64,000 nucleotides of DNA from Halomonas huangheensis (GTDB taxonomy: Bacteria > Pseudomonadota > Gammaproteobacteria > Pseudomonadales > Halomonadaceae): contig NZ_CP013106.1 in assembly GCF_001431725.1 (NCBI RefSeq), positions 744,001 to 808,000 on the forward strand, in the 5' to 3' direction. Positions within the stretch are counted from its first letter, which is position 1, and the number at the start of each line of letters is the position of its first letter. Both the position numbers and the translations under genes were made by a program. A model generated the notes under the pieces. The model did no database searches. It was not told where the DNA came from and was given only the letters and a program-made list of their open reading frames with translations. Of the stretch, positions 17,079 through 25,283 are shown in pieces.

Positions 17079-17553
17079 TTTCCATAGCAGGGCAGAGCCA
17101 TCACTTCATCGACTTCCAGGGGGGTAGTGAACAAGAACTCTGGTGACTATTGGCTGTTGTCCAGGTGGCCGGATGACATAGGCGCTGGCGGACGGGGTGT
17201 GTGGTTTGTCATGATCGGAACCAGCGCGCCGGAGACCACATGTGCATGGGGTAGGCAAGCAGACAGGTAGCCGATCTCGAGCCAACGCCAAAGACCACGG
17301 TCGCGTGGCCCGCATTGTTGGTCTCATCTCCACCCAGAACCTTCACGCCTCTGGCCTTTGCAAAGACCAACCAGGTTTTCGCCGTATAGGCATTCATCCT
17401 GATCTGTTTTCGCTGATAATTGTGCAGATAATGCAGCATGACTGCCTGAAAAAGCCGCTGGTGAGTGATCGCCAGCGGCTTTTTCGTGGGATGAGCATGG
17501 AAGCTCGGGGCTGCCCTTCCATGCTTTATGCCTACCTATCGCGGGGCCTCTAC
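17079..17553. other. gene-free stretch with a possible unrecognised fragment and the right repeat copy
   Basis: A minus-strand frame at 17209-17439 contains a protein-like segment beginning MNAYTAKTWLVFAKARG and continuing GGDETNNAGHATVVFGVG, then turning into improbable sequence. It could be a decayed gene remnant next to the repeat boundary, but I cannot name a family. The rest is the right copy of the 40-bp repeat and short spacer. Confidence 0.4.
17451..17490 (+). repeat. 40-bp direct repeat, right copy (terminator duplicate)
   Basis: Identical over 40 bp to 14322-14361, including the full terminator hairpin and T-run. Upstream flanks share only a short CAGCAT at the same distance, and downstream flanks differ at once. 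The hairpin could also serve the convergent phosphatase gene. Confidence 0.85.
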
Positions 17554-18162
17554 CTAATCCGCCGCTTCTGTATCGGGGGCAAAGGCGCCGATGTTGTAGG
17601 CCTCCAGGCGAGGCGGCAGAGAAGGGTCTTCGTCATTGAAGTCGAGGATGGTCAGTGTGCCGGGCGTGACTGGCAGAAGTTGCTCGGGCTTCAGGCCGAG
17701 AAAGCCATATACGGCGGCGCGGACAACACCGCTGTGCACGATGGCCAGCAGATCGCCTTTACCTGCTGCAACCCGTGAACTCAGGGTGGTGATGATCCGG
17801 CTGACAAAATCGCTCCAGGCTTCTCCTCCTTTCGGAACATAAAGCCCTGCTCGCCATTGGTGATACAGGTCTGGATGTTCCGCCATAAGATCGTCTTTCC
17901 GCAATCCTGTCCATGTTCCCATGTTCAGCTCTCTCAGTTGTGCATCCAACTGAGGCTCGTCGTAACCGATCAGCCTGGCTGTCTCCTGCACTCTCCCCAG
18001 GTCCGATGCCACCACACGCTGAGGAGCGAGTGTCTGGAGCGTTGAGATGATTGCCTTCGCCTGCTCAATACCTCGGGGGGACAGGGGCGAGTCGTCATGG
18101 CCCTGCAGGCGCTTCTCCATGTTCCAGAGGGTTTCTCCATGGCGCAACAATATTAGTCTCAT
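17554..18162 (-). CDS. histidine phosphatase family protein (phosphoglycerate mutase-like)
   Basis: 202 residues. The catalytic RHGET motif at 7-11 carries the phospho-histidine His8, and a second His follows in IVHSGVVRAAVYGFLG. Size and motifs fit cofactor-dependent mutase-like phosphatases such as CobC or GpmB; substrate cannot be told. GGAAGA precedes the ATG. It follows the DASS permease gene by 52 bp on the same strand, so the two may be co-transcribed. Confidence 0.82.
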   Translation of the reverse strand: MRLILLRHGETLWNMEKRLQGHDDSPLSPRGIEQAKAIISTLQTLAPQRVVASDLGRVQETARLIGYDEPQLDAQLRELNMGTWTGLRKDDLMAEHPDLYHQWRAGLYVPKGGEAWSDFVSRIITTLSSRVAAGKGDLLAIVHSGVVRAAVYGFLGLKPEQLLPVTPGTLTILDFNDEDPSLPPRLEAYNIGAFAPDTEAAD

Positions 18163-18214
18163 ATGAATTATCTTCCTGAAATATTGAGTTCAAGGTTGCT
18201 GGGCGTGTTGTTGG

Positions 18215-19702
18215 TTAAAGTCCGTAGCCAAGTACCTGGAACCAGGTGAATACGGAGATTGAAATCAAGGTGGCACCAATGGCGCACGTGATGATCCCGT
18301 ACATCAGCTGTTGCAATACCGTGAAGTACCCTGTGGAGAAGTAGAGCGTATTGACCTTCGAATGCGGTGGCAGGGTGATCGTATACGTCAGCGTGAAGGA
18401 GGCCGCCAGAGCCAGTGTTACCGGGTCCATGCCGAGCGACTTCGCCAGGGCGATAAAGGCGGGAATCAATATGATGGTTCGAACCGTTTTGGAGGTGAAG
18501 ATCATATGGCTGAATACGCTTATGAAGATCACCACGACGTAGACCATGGAATGATTCATGCTATCAAGGCCCAGCCCGTAGACCACCTTGTTGATCAGCC
18601 ACTGCGCACCACCGGTGGATTCCAGCGCATTACCAGCAGCATAGGCTCCAGCTGCAAAGATCATCAGGTCCCATTTGATGTTGGCTTCTTTCCAGGTCAG
18701 CAAGCCTATATGCGGCATCAAACAAAGGATGGCGGCAATCACGGCAGTGGCATAAATCGATAGCGAGAACCCGCCGAACCATGCCTCCTGATAGTCTCCC
18801 GTCGCCCAGGAAAGGGCGGTGAAGAAGAAAATCATCATTGCCTTGCGCTCGTCTCTGGAAATCTTGCCAAGCGCATGCAGCTGTTCACTGAGCTTTGTGG
18901 TGGCTTCCTCGAACCCTGCCTCATTGCGGAAGTTGAAAATCTTCAGGCCGACGAGGAAGGTCAGCATCATGGTGATCATCGCCGTCGGCATGCCAGCCAG
19001 CAGCCAGTCCATATAGCCGATCTGGCCAGTCGTCTGCTCTTCAATGAACTTGACCGCAATGATATTGGCGGCGGTACCGGTCATGACGCCCGACGTTGCC
19101 AATGCATCCGACTGAACACCGAGAAGCATCATCAGTTTGCCGAAATTACTTTCCCCGGGAATGGCGCGATACATTTCCAGCAGAATGATGCACAGCGGCA
19201 CCATCAGGCTGGCACGTGCGGTCGTTGAGGGAATGATGAAGGCGATGGCAAAGTTGACGACAATAAGAATGAATAGCGTGCGTGTGGGCGTACCGCCAAA
19301 CTGGTTCAGCATCCACAGGGCGAAACGACGCGCGAGGTTGGATTTAACCATCGCCGAGGTAAGCACGAAAGCTGATACCATCAGCCAGATGACGTTGAAC
19401 CCCAATGTGCCAAAGGCCGTATCATCCTCTACCGTATTGGTCAGGATCAGGGCAACAATCGCCATCATCGAGGTGAGATAAATCGGGATCGACCCCGATA
19501 CCCAAAGCGTCAGTGCAGTGGCGAATATCGCCAGTGACTTTTGTCCATTGGGCTCCATGCCTTCGGGTGTTGGCATGAAATACAATAGACCGAATACGGC
19601 GATTGCGAAAAATACGCCGTATTTCTGCAGGAAGGTCTTGGGTTTTTTCGTCTCTGGTGGCACGGGAGTGGTTCCCGTTGACTCCTTTGTATCCTCTATC
19701 AT
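18215..19702 (-). CDS. DASS/SLC13 family anion permease
   Basis: 495 residues with about 11-12 membrane segments after a polar 25-residue N-terminus. Features of sodium-coupled dicarboxylate/sulfate transporters are seen: IIPSTTARASLMVPL in the first half and the matching SFTLTYTITLPPHSKVN in the second, the paired Ser/Asn/Thr-rich loops that bind substrate and sodium. Likely substrates are C4-dicarboxylates or related organic anions. Divergent, across 811 bp holding a 17-bp tandem array, from a LysR gene that probably regulates it. Confidence 0.82.
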   Translation of the reverse strand: MIEDTKESTGTTPVPPETKKPKTFLQKYGVFFAIAVFGLLYFMPTPEGMEPNGQKSLAIFATALTLWVSGSIPIYLTSMMAIVALILTNTVEDDTAFGTLGFNVIWLMVSAFVLTSAMVKSNLARRFALWMLNQFGGTPTRTLFILIVVNFAIAFIIPSTTARASLMVPLCIILLEMYRAIPGESNFGKLMMLLGVQSDALATSGVMTGTAANIIAVKFIEEQTTGQIGYMDWLLAGMPTAMITMMLTFLVGLKIFNFRNEAGFEEATTKLSEQLHALGKISRDERKAMMIFFFTALSWATGDYQEAWFGGFSLSIYATAVIAAILCLMPHIGLLTWKEANIKWDLMIFAAGAYAAGNALESTGGAQWLINKVVYGLGLDSMNHSMVYVVVIFISVFSHMIFTSKTVRTIILIPAFIALAKSLGMDPVTLALAASFTLTYTITLPPHSKVNTLYFSTGYFTVLQQLMYGIITCAIGATLISISVFTWFQVLGYGL

Positions 19703-20513
19703 GATTATTCTCTACTTTATAAAAAGTTGGAATTATTATGGTTTTCTCGATGCTTGATACCGCACAACGAGAGCCTGAGGCTTTTACTTGATCTGGCGAA
19801 TATGTAAAAGCCTATCGATTACCTGATCCACTCTGGTCAGTGGTTTCATGTGTATTTTCATCCAGGATTTATTCTTGAATCCAATCCATTATTTTTTTTA
19901 ACAATATAAAATTATGTTATGTGTTATCGTCAGTTGAACTATCTATATTGGACGCTGTGATCAGTCTCGCAGTGGCTACCGGCCGAGTGATCGACAGGGC
20001 ATGGATGCAGAAGCTGCGCCCAGCAGCTGATGGTTCCGCCACGGCATAGTATTTGGCACGGCATGGTACTCGAGACGGCATAGTACTCGGCACGGCATAG
20101 TACTCGGCACGGCATAGTACTCGACACGACATAGTATTTGGCACGGCATCTATTTTCCACGGCATAGTATTCGGCACTTATTGCTGACCCGAAGACGCAC
20201 CGCCAGCCAGGTCGTAATCGGCCGCTTGATGGCCAGCGTCGCCTCCCTTGTGTTCAGCAGTGTCGAGGTGTCCACTGGATACGCTATCGCCCGAGGCAAA
20301 AGGGCTTGCTGAGGGGCATCGGTTCGCCATCGTTTCATATAAGCCAATGGCTGTACGGAAGGATGCTGTATATCCTGGTCAGACAGGGCAGCTAGAATAT
20401 CAGCGTTTCGTCAGAAGCACCGTCATCAGCAGTCGTTGGATTGGGATGGCAATGCTGTTGGAGGAGTGAATGACCTTTCAGCAGGATATCGTGCGTTGCA
20501 GGAGGATGGGGAC
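19703..20513. other. long AT-richer intergenic region between the permease and LysR genes
   Basis: 811 bp without a convincing gene. The part next to the permease (19,720-19,940) is markedly AT-rich, with runs such as TTATTTTTTTTAAC, unlike the surrounding 60% G+C. The middle holds the tandem 17-mer array. Short frames crossing the array on the minus strand are products of the repeat and not protein-like. Confidence 0.6.
20041..20175. repeat. tandem array of eight 17-bp units
   Basis: Units begin at 20041, 20058, 20075, 20092, 20109, 20126, 20143 and 20159. Consensus is ACGGCATAGTACTCGGC, the seventh unit is 16 bp, and two central copies are identical. Most units contain the palindrome AGTACT or its variant AGTATT. 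Because 17 is not a multiple of three and no spacers are present, it is neither a coding repeat nor CRISPR. It lies almost midway between the divergent permease and LysR starts, so a multi-site operator is possible. Confidence 0.85.
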
Positions 20514-21422
20514 ATGAATATTGTGCAGTTGAAAACCTTTCTGGTGCTGGCGGAATGCCTGAATGTCACCGAAACCTCCGTGCGTATGAACTGCACCCAG
20601 CCTGCTGTCAGTGCCAGAATCCGCAATCTCGAGGAAGAGTGCAATGTGCTACTCTTTGACAGGATAGGCAAACGGGTTTACCTGACGAAACAAGGCGCTG
20701 TGTTTCGTGATTATGTGAAGAATGCGGTAGATATTCTGCAGACTGCCACTGATCACCTTAAGCAGATGGATGATCCGCTTTCTGGCTGTGTAAAGTTTGG
20801 TGCCACCAATTTTATCGGTACGTATTTTTTGCCGCCGTTTCTTGGTTTATATCGCAGGGATTACCCAAACATAAGCTTTGAGGTTAATATCTCTTGTTCG
20901 AGTGACATACTCGGAAGATTGGAAGACAATTCGGTTGAATTTGTGGTGCTGTCCGATCAGATATCGATCGATGAGAGTCGCTATCATGTTCAGAATATCT
21001 GTGATGACGAGATGATTCTGGTGGTTGCGCCTGACCACCCCCTCGCAGAAAGTCAGCAGTGCACAGTTGATGAGCTGGAAAACTATAACTTTCTCTTGAA
21101 GGGAGATGGTTCGTCGACTCATGGGTTTGTCCTGGAAAAGATTCATGCCATGGGCGGGAGGCTGGGCTCGGTAATGCATATCTCCAGTACGGAAGCCATC
21201 AAGCAGGGCGTGATGTATGGACTTGGCATATCCTTCCTGTCCAGGTTTACGGTCAGCCACGAAATGGAAACGGCAAGATTGTGTGAAGTACCGCTGGAGT
21301 CTGTGTGCTTCAAAAGGAAGATTCGCTTTATCTATCGCGAAGAAAAGCGCCTTTCTGCGCCATCCGAGCGTTTCCTCGCAACGCTGTTGGAGAGCATGAT
21401 GGCTGAGTCTCCCCGGAAATAG
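20514..21422 (+). CDS. LysR-family transcriptional regulator, probable permease regulator
   Basis: 302 residues. The N-terminal HTH reads MNIVQLKTFLVLAECLNVTETSVRMNCTQPAVSARIRNLE, with LLFDRIGKRVYLTKQG after it; the effector domain covers about 90-300. GGAGG eight bases before the ATG decides the start, although the frame is open 26 codons earlier. The gene is visibly less G+C-rich than its neighbours, as is the divergent permease gene, suggesting they arrived together. Confidence 0.84.
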   Translation: MNIVQLKTFLVLAECLNVTETSVRMNCTQPAVSARIRNLEEECNVLLFDRIGKRVYLTKQGAVFRDYVKNAVDILQTATDHLKQMDDPLSGCVKFGATNFIGTYFLPPFLGLYRRDYPNISFEVNISCSSDILGRLEDNSVEFVVLSDQISIDESRYHVQNICDDEMILVVAPDHPLAESQQCTVDELENYNFLLKGDGSSTHGFVLEKIHAMGGRLGSVMHISSTEAIKQGVMYGLGISFLSRFTVSHEMETARLCEVPLESVCFKRKIRFIYREEKRLSAPSERFLATLLESMMAESPRK

Positions 21423-21651
21423 CGAAGAGCAAGGCGGGGCCTTGAGTCGAAGCGGCTTCCGGGCTACGCGAACCATGCTCGCTCTGGTTTCCTGTGCTGT
21501 TGGACCGAGCGGGGAGTGGCTGCGTGAATCTCAATGCTGCTGCAGGGCTGGGTGCGACATGAAGGTTGGCGCTCATCCTCGCTTAATCAACGAGGATGAT
21601 ACTGGTCGTCGTCTTTCTGCTGGACGGGTGTGATGTTGTGAGCTTGATGTT

Positions 21652-22329
21652 ATGAGAATACTGCTCGTTGAGGATGATGCACTGGTCGCGGCGGGGATCG
21701 AGGCTGGGCTGGCGTTGAGTGACTTCGTGGTTGATGGTGTGACGACACTGGACGCCGCTCGAAGTGCGTTGACGACGATCGATTATGATGCGGTGATCCT
21801 CGATCGGCGCCTGCCCGATGGTGATGGACTGACGCTGCTCACTCAGTGGCGGCGTGCCGGAGTTGCCACACCGGTGCTGATGCTTACGGCGAAGGATGCC
21901 GTGGCCAGTCGCGTCGAGGGGCTGCAGGGCGGCGCCGATGATTATCTCGTCAAACCCTTCGATCTCGATGAGCTGATTGCGCGGTTGCAGGCCCTGCTGC
22001 GCCGGGTTGCGGGCCAGGTGGATCGCGCTATTCATCACGGGCGTATCGCCTTCGATCCGATCGACCGCAGCGTGAGCCTGGATGGCCAGCCCGTGGTGCT
22101 GGTGCGCCGCGAGCTGATGCTGCTTGAGGCGTTGATTCGTGCCCGCGGGCGGATTCTGAGTACGGACCAGTTGAAGGACCGCCTGTACGGTATCGACGAT
22201 GAGGTCGAGAGCAATGCGCTCAATGTGCATATCTACCAACTGCGTCGCAAACTCGGGCGTGATGTGATCGAAACCGTCCGGGGTCTGGGGTATCGCCTCG
22301 GCGCTGTCAGCAAGGAACCTTCAGCATGA
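21652..22329 (+). CDS. OmpR-family response regulator, QseB/PmrA type
   Basis: 225 residues: receiver domain with EDD (7-9), phospho-acceptor Asp51 in VILDRRLPDGDG and Lys in LVKPFDLDEL; winged-helix domain ending TVRGLGYRL. It overlaps the kinase gene by four bases. Sequence places it near QseB/PmrA-type regulators. It converges on the dsb cluster, whose expression it might control, but there is no direct evidence for that. Confidence 0.82.
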   Translation: MRILLVEDDALVAAGIEAGLALSDFVVDGVTTLDAARSALTTIDYDAVILDRRLPDGDGLTLLTQWRRAGVATPVLMLTAKDAVASRVEGLQGGADDYLVKPFDLDELIARLQALLRRVAGQVDRAIHHGRIAFDPIDRSVSLDGQPVVLVRRELMLLEALIRARGRILSTDQLKDRLYGIDDEVESNALNVHIYQLRRKLGRDVIETVRGLGYRLGAVSKEPSA

Positions 22330-23639
22330 GCTTGCGCCTGCGACTCGTTGCCACGTTGGGCATCACTCTGGTGCTGTTGTGGGGCGTCATGGCCGCGTGG
22401 TTGATGCGCGATGTCTCGACACAGATCGAACGTTCGCTGGATCAGCGCCTGACACAGTCGGCACACATGGTGGCGGGACTGTTGAGGAATGTGCCTGCCT
22501 CGGCGCTTGGTGGCGGCGATGCAACACCGGCCATCCCGTCGCCGGAGGGGGTGGCGTGCCGGGTCTCGTCGTTGCGGGGCCAGGTGATTGCCGGGACCCA
22601 CCCGGAGCTGAACGAGGTGCTCAAGGCCGGTGGCGAGGGCTACAGCTATCGCGATCACAACGGCCAGCGCTGGCGTGTCTATACGCTGATCGATGACGAC
22701 AAGCGCATCAGTGTGGCGGACAGGGTGCGTGAGCGGGAATCGCTGATGTCTCAGATGCGCCGCGCTGCGCTCTATCCTTTCCTGTTTGCGCTGGTGGGGA
22801 GTCTCATTGTCCTGTGGTGGGGCGTGACGCGTGGGCTCTTGCCGTTGTCCCGGCTGCAGCGGCGGCTCTCCGGGCGTGACGATGGCGATCTTTCGCCGTT
22901 GCCGGTGTGTGGTCTGCCCAGCGAGGTTCGGCCACTGATCGATGGCTTCAATACATTGTTGGGACGCACCGAGCGCATGCTCGAGATGGAGCAGCGCTTC
23001 ACCGACGATGCCGCGCATGAATTACGTACCCCGCTGACCGCAATTCGCACCCATCTGCAGATTGCCGGTCGCGTCGAGGGCGACCGACGCCGGCAGGCGA
23101 TACAGCATGCCGAACTCGGCGTGGAGCGCTTGACCAGAACCCTCGATCAGTTGCTGATGCTGGCGCGGATGGAGAGTGAGGAGGTGGCCCGCGGCAAGCT
23201 CGAGCCCGTTACCATCGGCGAGGCACTCGAAGCGGCGATGAACGAGACCGCCAGCAGTGAACGCTGTTGCGTGAACGGCGTGAACACTGAAGTACGTGCC
23301 GCGGTTTCGGGGGCGCTGTTGATAACGGCGCTGCGCAACCTGCTCGAGAATGCCATGCGCCATGGTGCGCCCGGTGGCGTGATCGACATCGACATTCATT
23401 CGGATGCCGACAGCTTGAGCATCGCGATCGCCAGCCAGGGGGAGACCATTCCACCCGAACGTCTGGCGCGGCTGGCGGAACGCTTTCTGCGTGGCAGCCA
23501 TCCACAGGGTAGCGGTCTGGGGCTGTCGATTGTCGAAGCCATCGTCACCCGTGCCGGTGGCCGCATGACGATGGTTTCAGGCAATGGCGTCGGGCTGCAG
23601 GTGACGCTCCAGTTTCCCGCCACCCTCAGCGTCAGCTGA
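22326..23639 (+). CDS. sensor histidine kinase, QseC type
   Basis: 437 residues. Membrane segments at about 5-27 and 148-170 enclose a 120-residue periplasmic domain. The phospho-acceptor His231 is in DDAAHELRTPLTAI. The ATPase domain has the N-box LRNLLENAMRHG and GSGLGLSIVEAI. The short sensor region and coupling to the regulator match the QseC/PmrB group. The stop lies 12 bp from the convergent dsbG stop. Confidence 0.83.
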   Translation: MSLRLRLVATLGITLVLLWGVMAAWLMRDVSTQIERSLDQRLTQSAHMVAGLLRNVPASALGGGDATPAIPSPEGVACRVSSLRGQVIAGTHPELNEVLKAGGEGYSYRDHNGQRWRVYTLIDDDKRISVADRVRERESLMSQMRRAALYPFLFALVGSLIVLWWGVTRGLLPLSRLQRRLSGRDDGDLSPLPVCGLPSEVRPLIDGFNTLLGRTERMLEMEQRFTDDAAHELRTPLTAIRTHLQIAGRVEGDRRRQAIQHAELGVERLTRTLDQLLMLARMESEEVARGKLEPVTIGEALEAAMNETASSERCCVNGVNTEVRAAVSGALLITALRNLLENAMRHGAPGGVIDIDIHSDADSLSIAIASQGETIPPERLARLAERFLRGSHPQGSGLGLSIVEAIVTRAGGRMTMVSGNGVGLQVTLQFPATLSVS

Positions 23640-23651
23640 GGCGTTTACCGC

Positions 23652-24431
23652 TCAGGGAGCCTCACTGCCGGTGATCGCACGCAATTGATCCGGCCTGGGC
23701 GCGCCCATGACGCGGTGAACGCCGTCGTCATCGCGATAGAAGGTCACGGGGGTGGCGTAGAGCTGGGCATCGCGCATCAGTTGCGTGTTCTCGTTGGCCC
23801 ATTGTTCGCTTTGAGCATTACCCTCATTGTTCGGCATGGCATCGCTGCGATAGTGCTCAGCGATGGCGGCACTCGGATCGTCGGCGGCGAGCAATGCAGC
23901 GGCTTTCTGAAGGCTATCTGCCTTGAGAATCCCCACCATCAGATGGCGGACCTGCACCTCTCCGCTTTCCACCCAGGGTTGTATGTCTTCCCAGAACTTA
24001 CGGCAGTACGGGCAGTTGGGGTCGCTGAAGGTATAGACGATGCGTGGCGCATCGGCATCGCCGTCGCGTACCCAGTGGTGATCGGCCATCTGCTGCCACA
24101 GTTGCGTATTCTTCTCGCCGTATACGATCCGTTCCAGGGTCGCCGAGGCTATGTTCTGCCCCTGAGCATCGATCAGCGTACCAAGCACTGCATGCTCACC
24201 ATCCGGCGTGAGGTAGGCGGCAACCGGCTGGCCATTGATGCTGGCGGCATAGCCCTTGAGTCCACCGGGGGCGTCGAATTCGCCATGAATCGTCACGCCC
24301 TCCTGTTCGATCTGCTGGATGGGCGCCGGCCATTCCTGCGCCAGCGCCGGTAGGCTTGCCGCCAGCGTGAGGCCGGCGGTGATCGCGAGGGCGGTCTTGA
24401 AGGGTGTGGCTACAGGTTTTCTGGCTTGCAT
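23652..24431 (-). CDS. dsbG: thiol:disulfide interchange protein DsbG
   Basis: 259 residues. Signal peptide (about 1-32, ending PALAQ), an N-terminal dimerisation domain and a thioredoxin fold with catalytic CPYC at 140-143 in YTFSDPNCPYCRKFW. DsbG-type proteins are periplasmic isomerases/reductases that rescue sulfenylated cysteines and are recharged by DsbD. The start is set by AAGGAG, which sits directly against an upstream ATG but nine bases before the ATG at 24431, so the latter is used. Third gene of dsbD-tlpA-dsbG. Confidence 0.88.
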   Translation of the reverse strand: MQARKPVATPFKTALAITAGLTLAASLPALAQEWPAPIQQIEQEGVTIHGEFDAPGGLKGYAASINGQPVAAYLTPDGEHAVLGTLIDAQGQNIASATLERIVYGEKNTQLWQQMADHHWVRDGDADAPRIVYTFSDPNCPYCRKFWEDIQPWVESGEVQVRHLMVGILKADSLQKAAALLAADDPSAAIAEHYRSDAMPNNEGNAQSEQWANENTQLMRDAQLYATPVTFYRDDDGVHRVMGAPRPDQLRAITGSEAP

Positions 24432-24458
24432 GGTGATCATCTCCTTGGGGAAAGGGCG

Positions 24459-25280
24459 TCATTGCAGACGTTCGAGGCTGCGATCCAGAGTGGCGCGGGA
24501 CAGCTCACCGAAGTGGCTGTCGACGAGGTTGCCGTCGGCGTCGTAGTAGAGCGTGGTGGGCATGGCCACGGCACCGACCTGCTGGCCGAAGCTCATGTGC
24601 GGGTCTTGATACAGATGCTGGAGCGTGAGCGACTCCCGTTCGAGAAAGGTGGCGATGCTGCTGGCGCTTTCGCCCTGATTGACGAAGACGAAGGTGACGT
24701 CATCGAGCTGCTGCTGCGCCTGTTCGAGCATCGGCATCTCGCGGCGACATGGTGGACACCAACTGGCCCACAGGTTGACGACCATCGGTTGCCCGGTTTC
24801 CTGCTGCAGGCGCGGCAGGGACACCTCGGCACTGTCGAGCGTGATCAGAGGTGTTGCGGGAAGAGATGCACCGCGTGGCATCATCAGGGTCAGTGCGCCT
24901 GCCGTCAGCGACCAGGCCAGGGCCCCCGCGAGCATGGCCATGCCGAGTGGGCGCCGCTCGCAGGGGTGACGCCAGAGGCGCCATCCCAGATAGCTCAGTG
25001 CTGCGACCAGCCCGGCAAGAGGCTCGAAGCCGCGGTCACGAATATCGAACCAGGACCACAGCGAGTCATAACTGTCCCAGTAGCAGGCAATGAAGATGAT
25101 TCGTGCGCTGATGATGCCGATCAGCAGGGCGTTGAACAGGCTGTCGCCGATGCGTATCTTCCGCTTGCGGCCGACCCAGGTACCCACCAACAGGGCGGTG
25201 AGCATCGCCAGTACCAGCAGTAACTGGCCGAGGCTCACGCCCATTGAGCCAAGGGCGATACTGCGATCCAACAGATTCAT
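24459..25280 (-). CDS. membrane-anchored TlpA-like thioredoxin with Lgt-like N-terminal domain
   Basis: 273 residues. The first 135 form about four membrane segments with a pattern resembling the N-terminal half of prolipoprotein diacylglyceryl transferase (RKIRIGDSLFNALLIGIISAR then FEPLAGLVAALSYL). The rest is a periplasmic TlpA/ResA-type thioredoxin domain with CPPC at 175-178 in NLWASWCPPCRREMP. It probably relays electrons from DsbD to oxidised periplasmic proteins. GGAGGG eight bases upstream fixes the start, three bases after the dsbD stop. Confidence 0.82.
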   Translation of the reverse strand: MNLLDRSIALGSMGVSLGQLLLVLAMLTALLVGTWVGRKRKIRIGDSLFNALLIGIISARIIFIACYWDSYDSLWSWFDIRDRGFEPLAGLVAALSYLGWRLWRHPCERRPLGMAMLAGALAWSLTAGALTLMMPRGASLPATPLITLDSAEVSLPRLQQETGQPMVVNLWASWCPPCRREMPMLEQAQQQLDDVTFVFVNQGESASSIATFLERESLTLQHLYQDPHMSFGQQVGAVAMPTTLYYDADGNLVDSHFGELSRATLDRSLERLQ

Positions 25281-25283
25281 CGA

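Noticed and set aside
14322..17490. Insertion sequence or transposon between the 40-bp repeats
   Set aside because: No transposase or integrase frame is found inside, and the repeats are direct and far longer than target-site duplications.
20041..20175. CRISPR array
   Set aside because: Units are directly adjacent with no unique spacers, and no cas genes are nearby.
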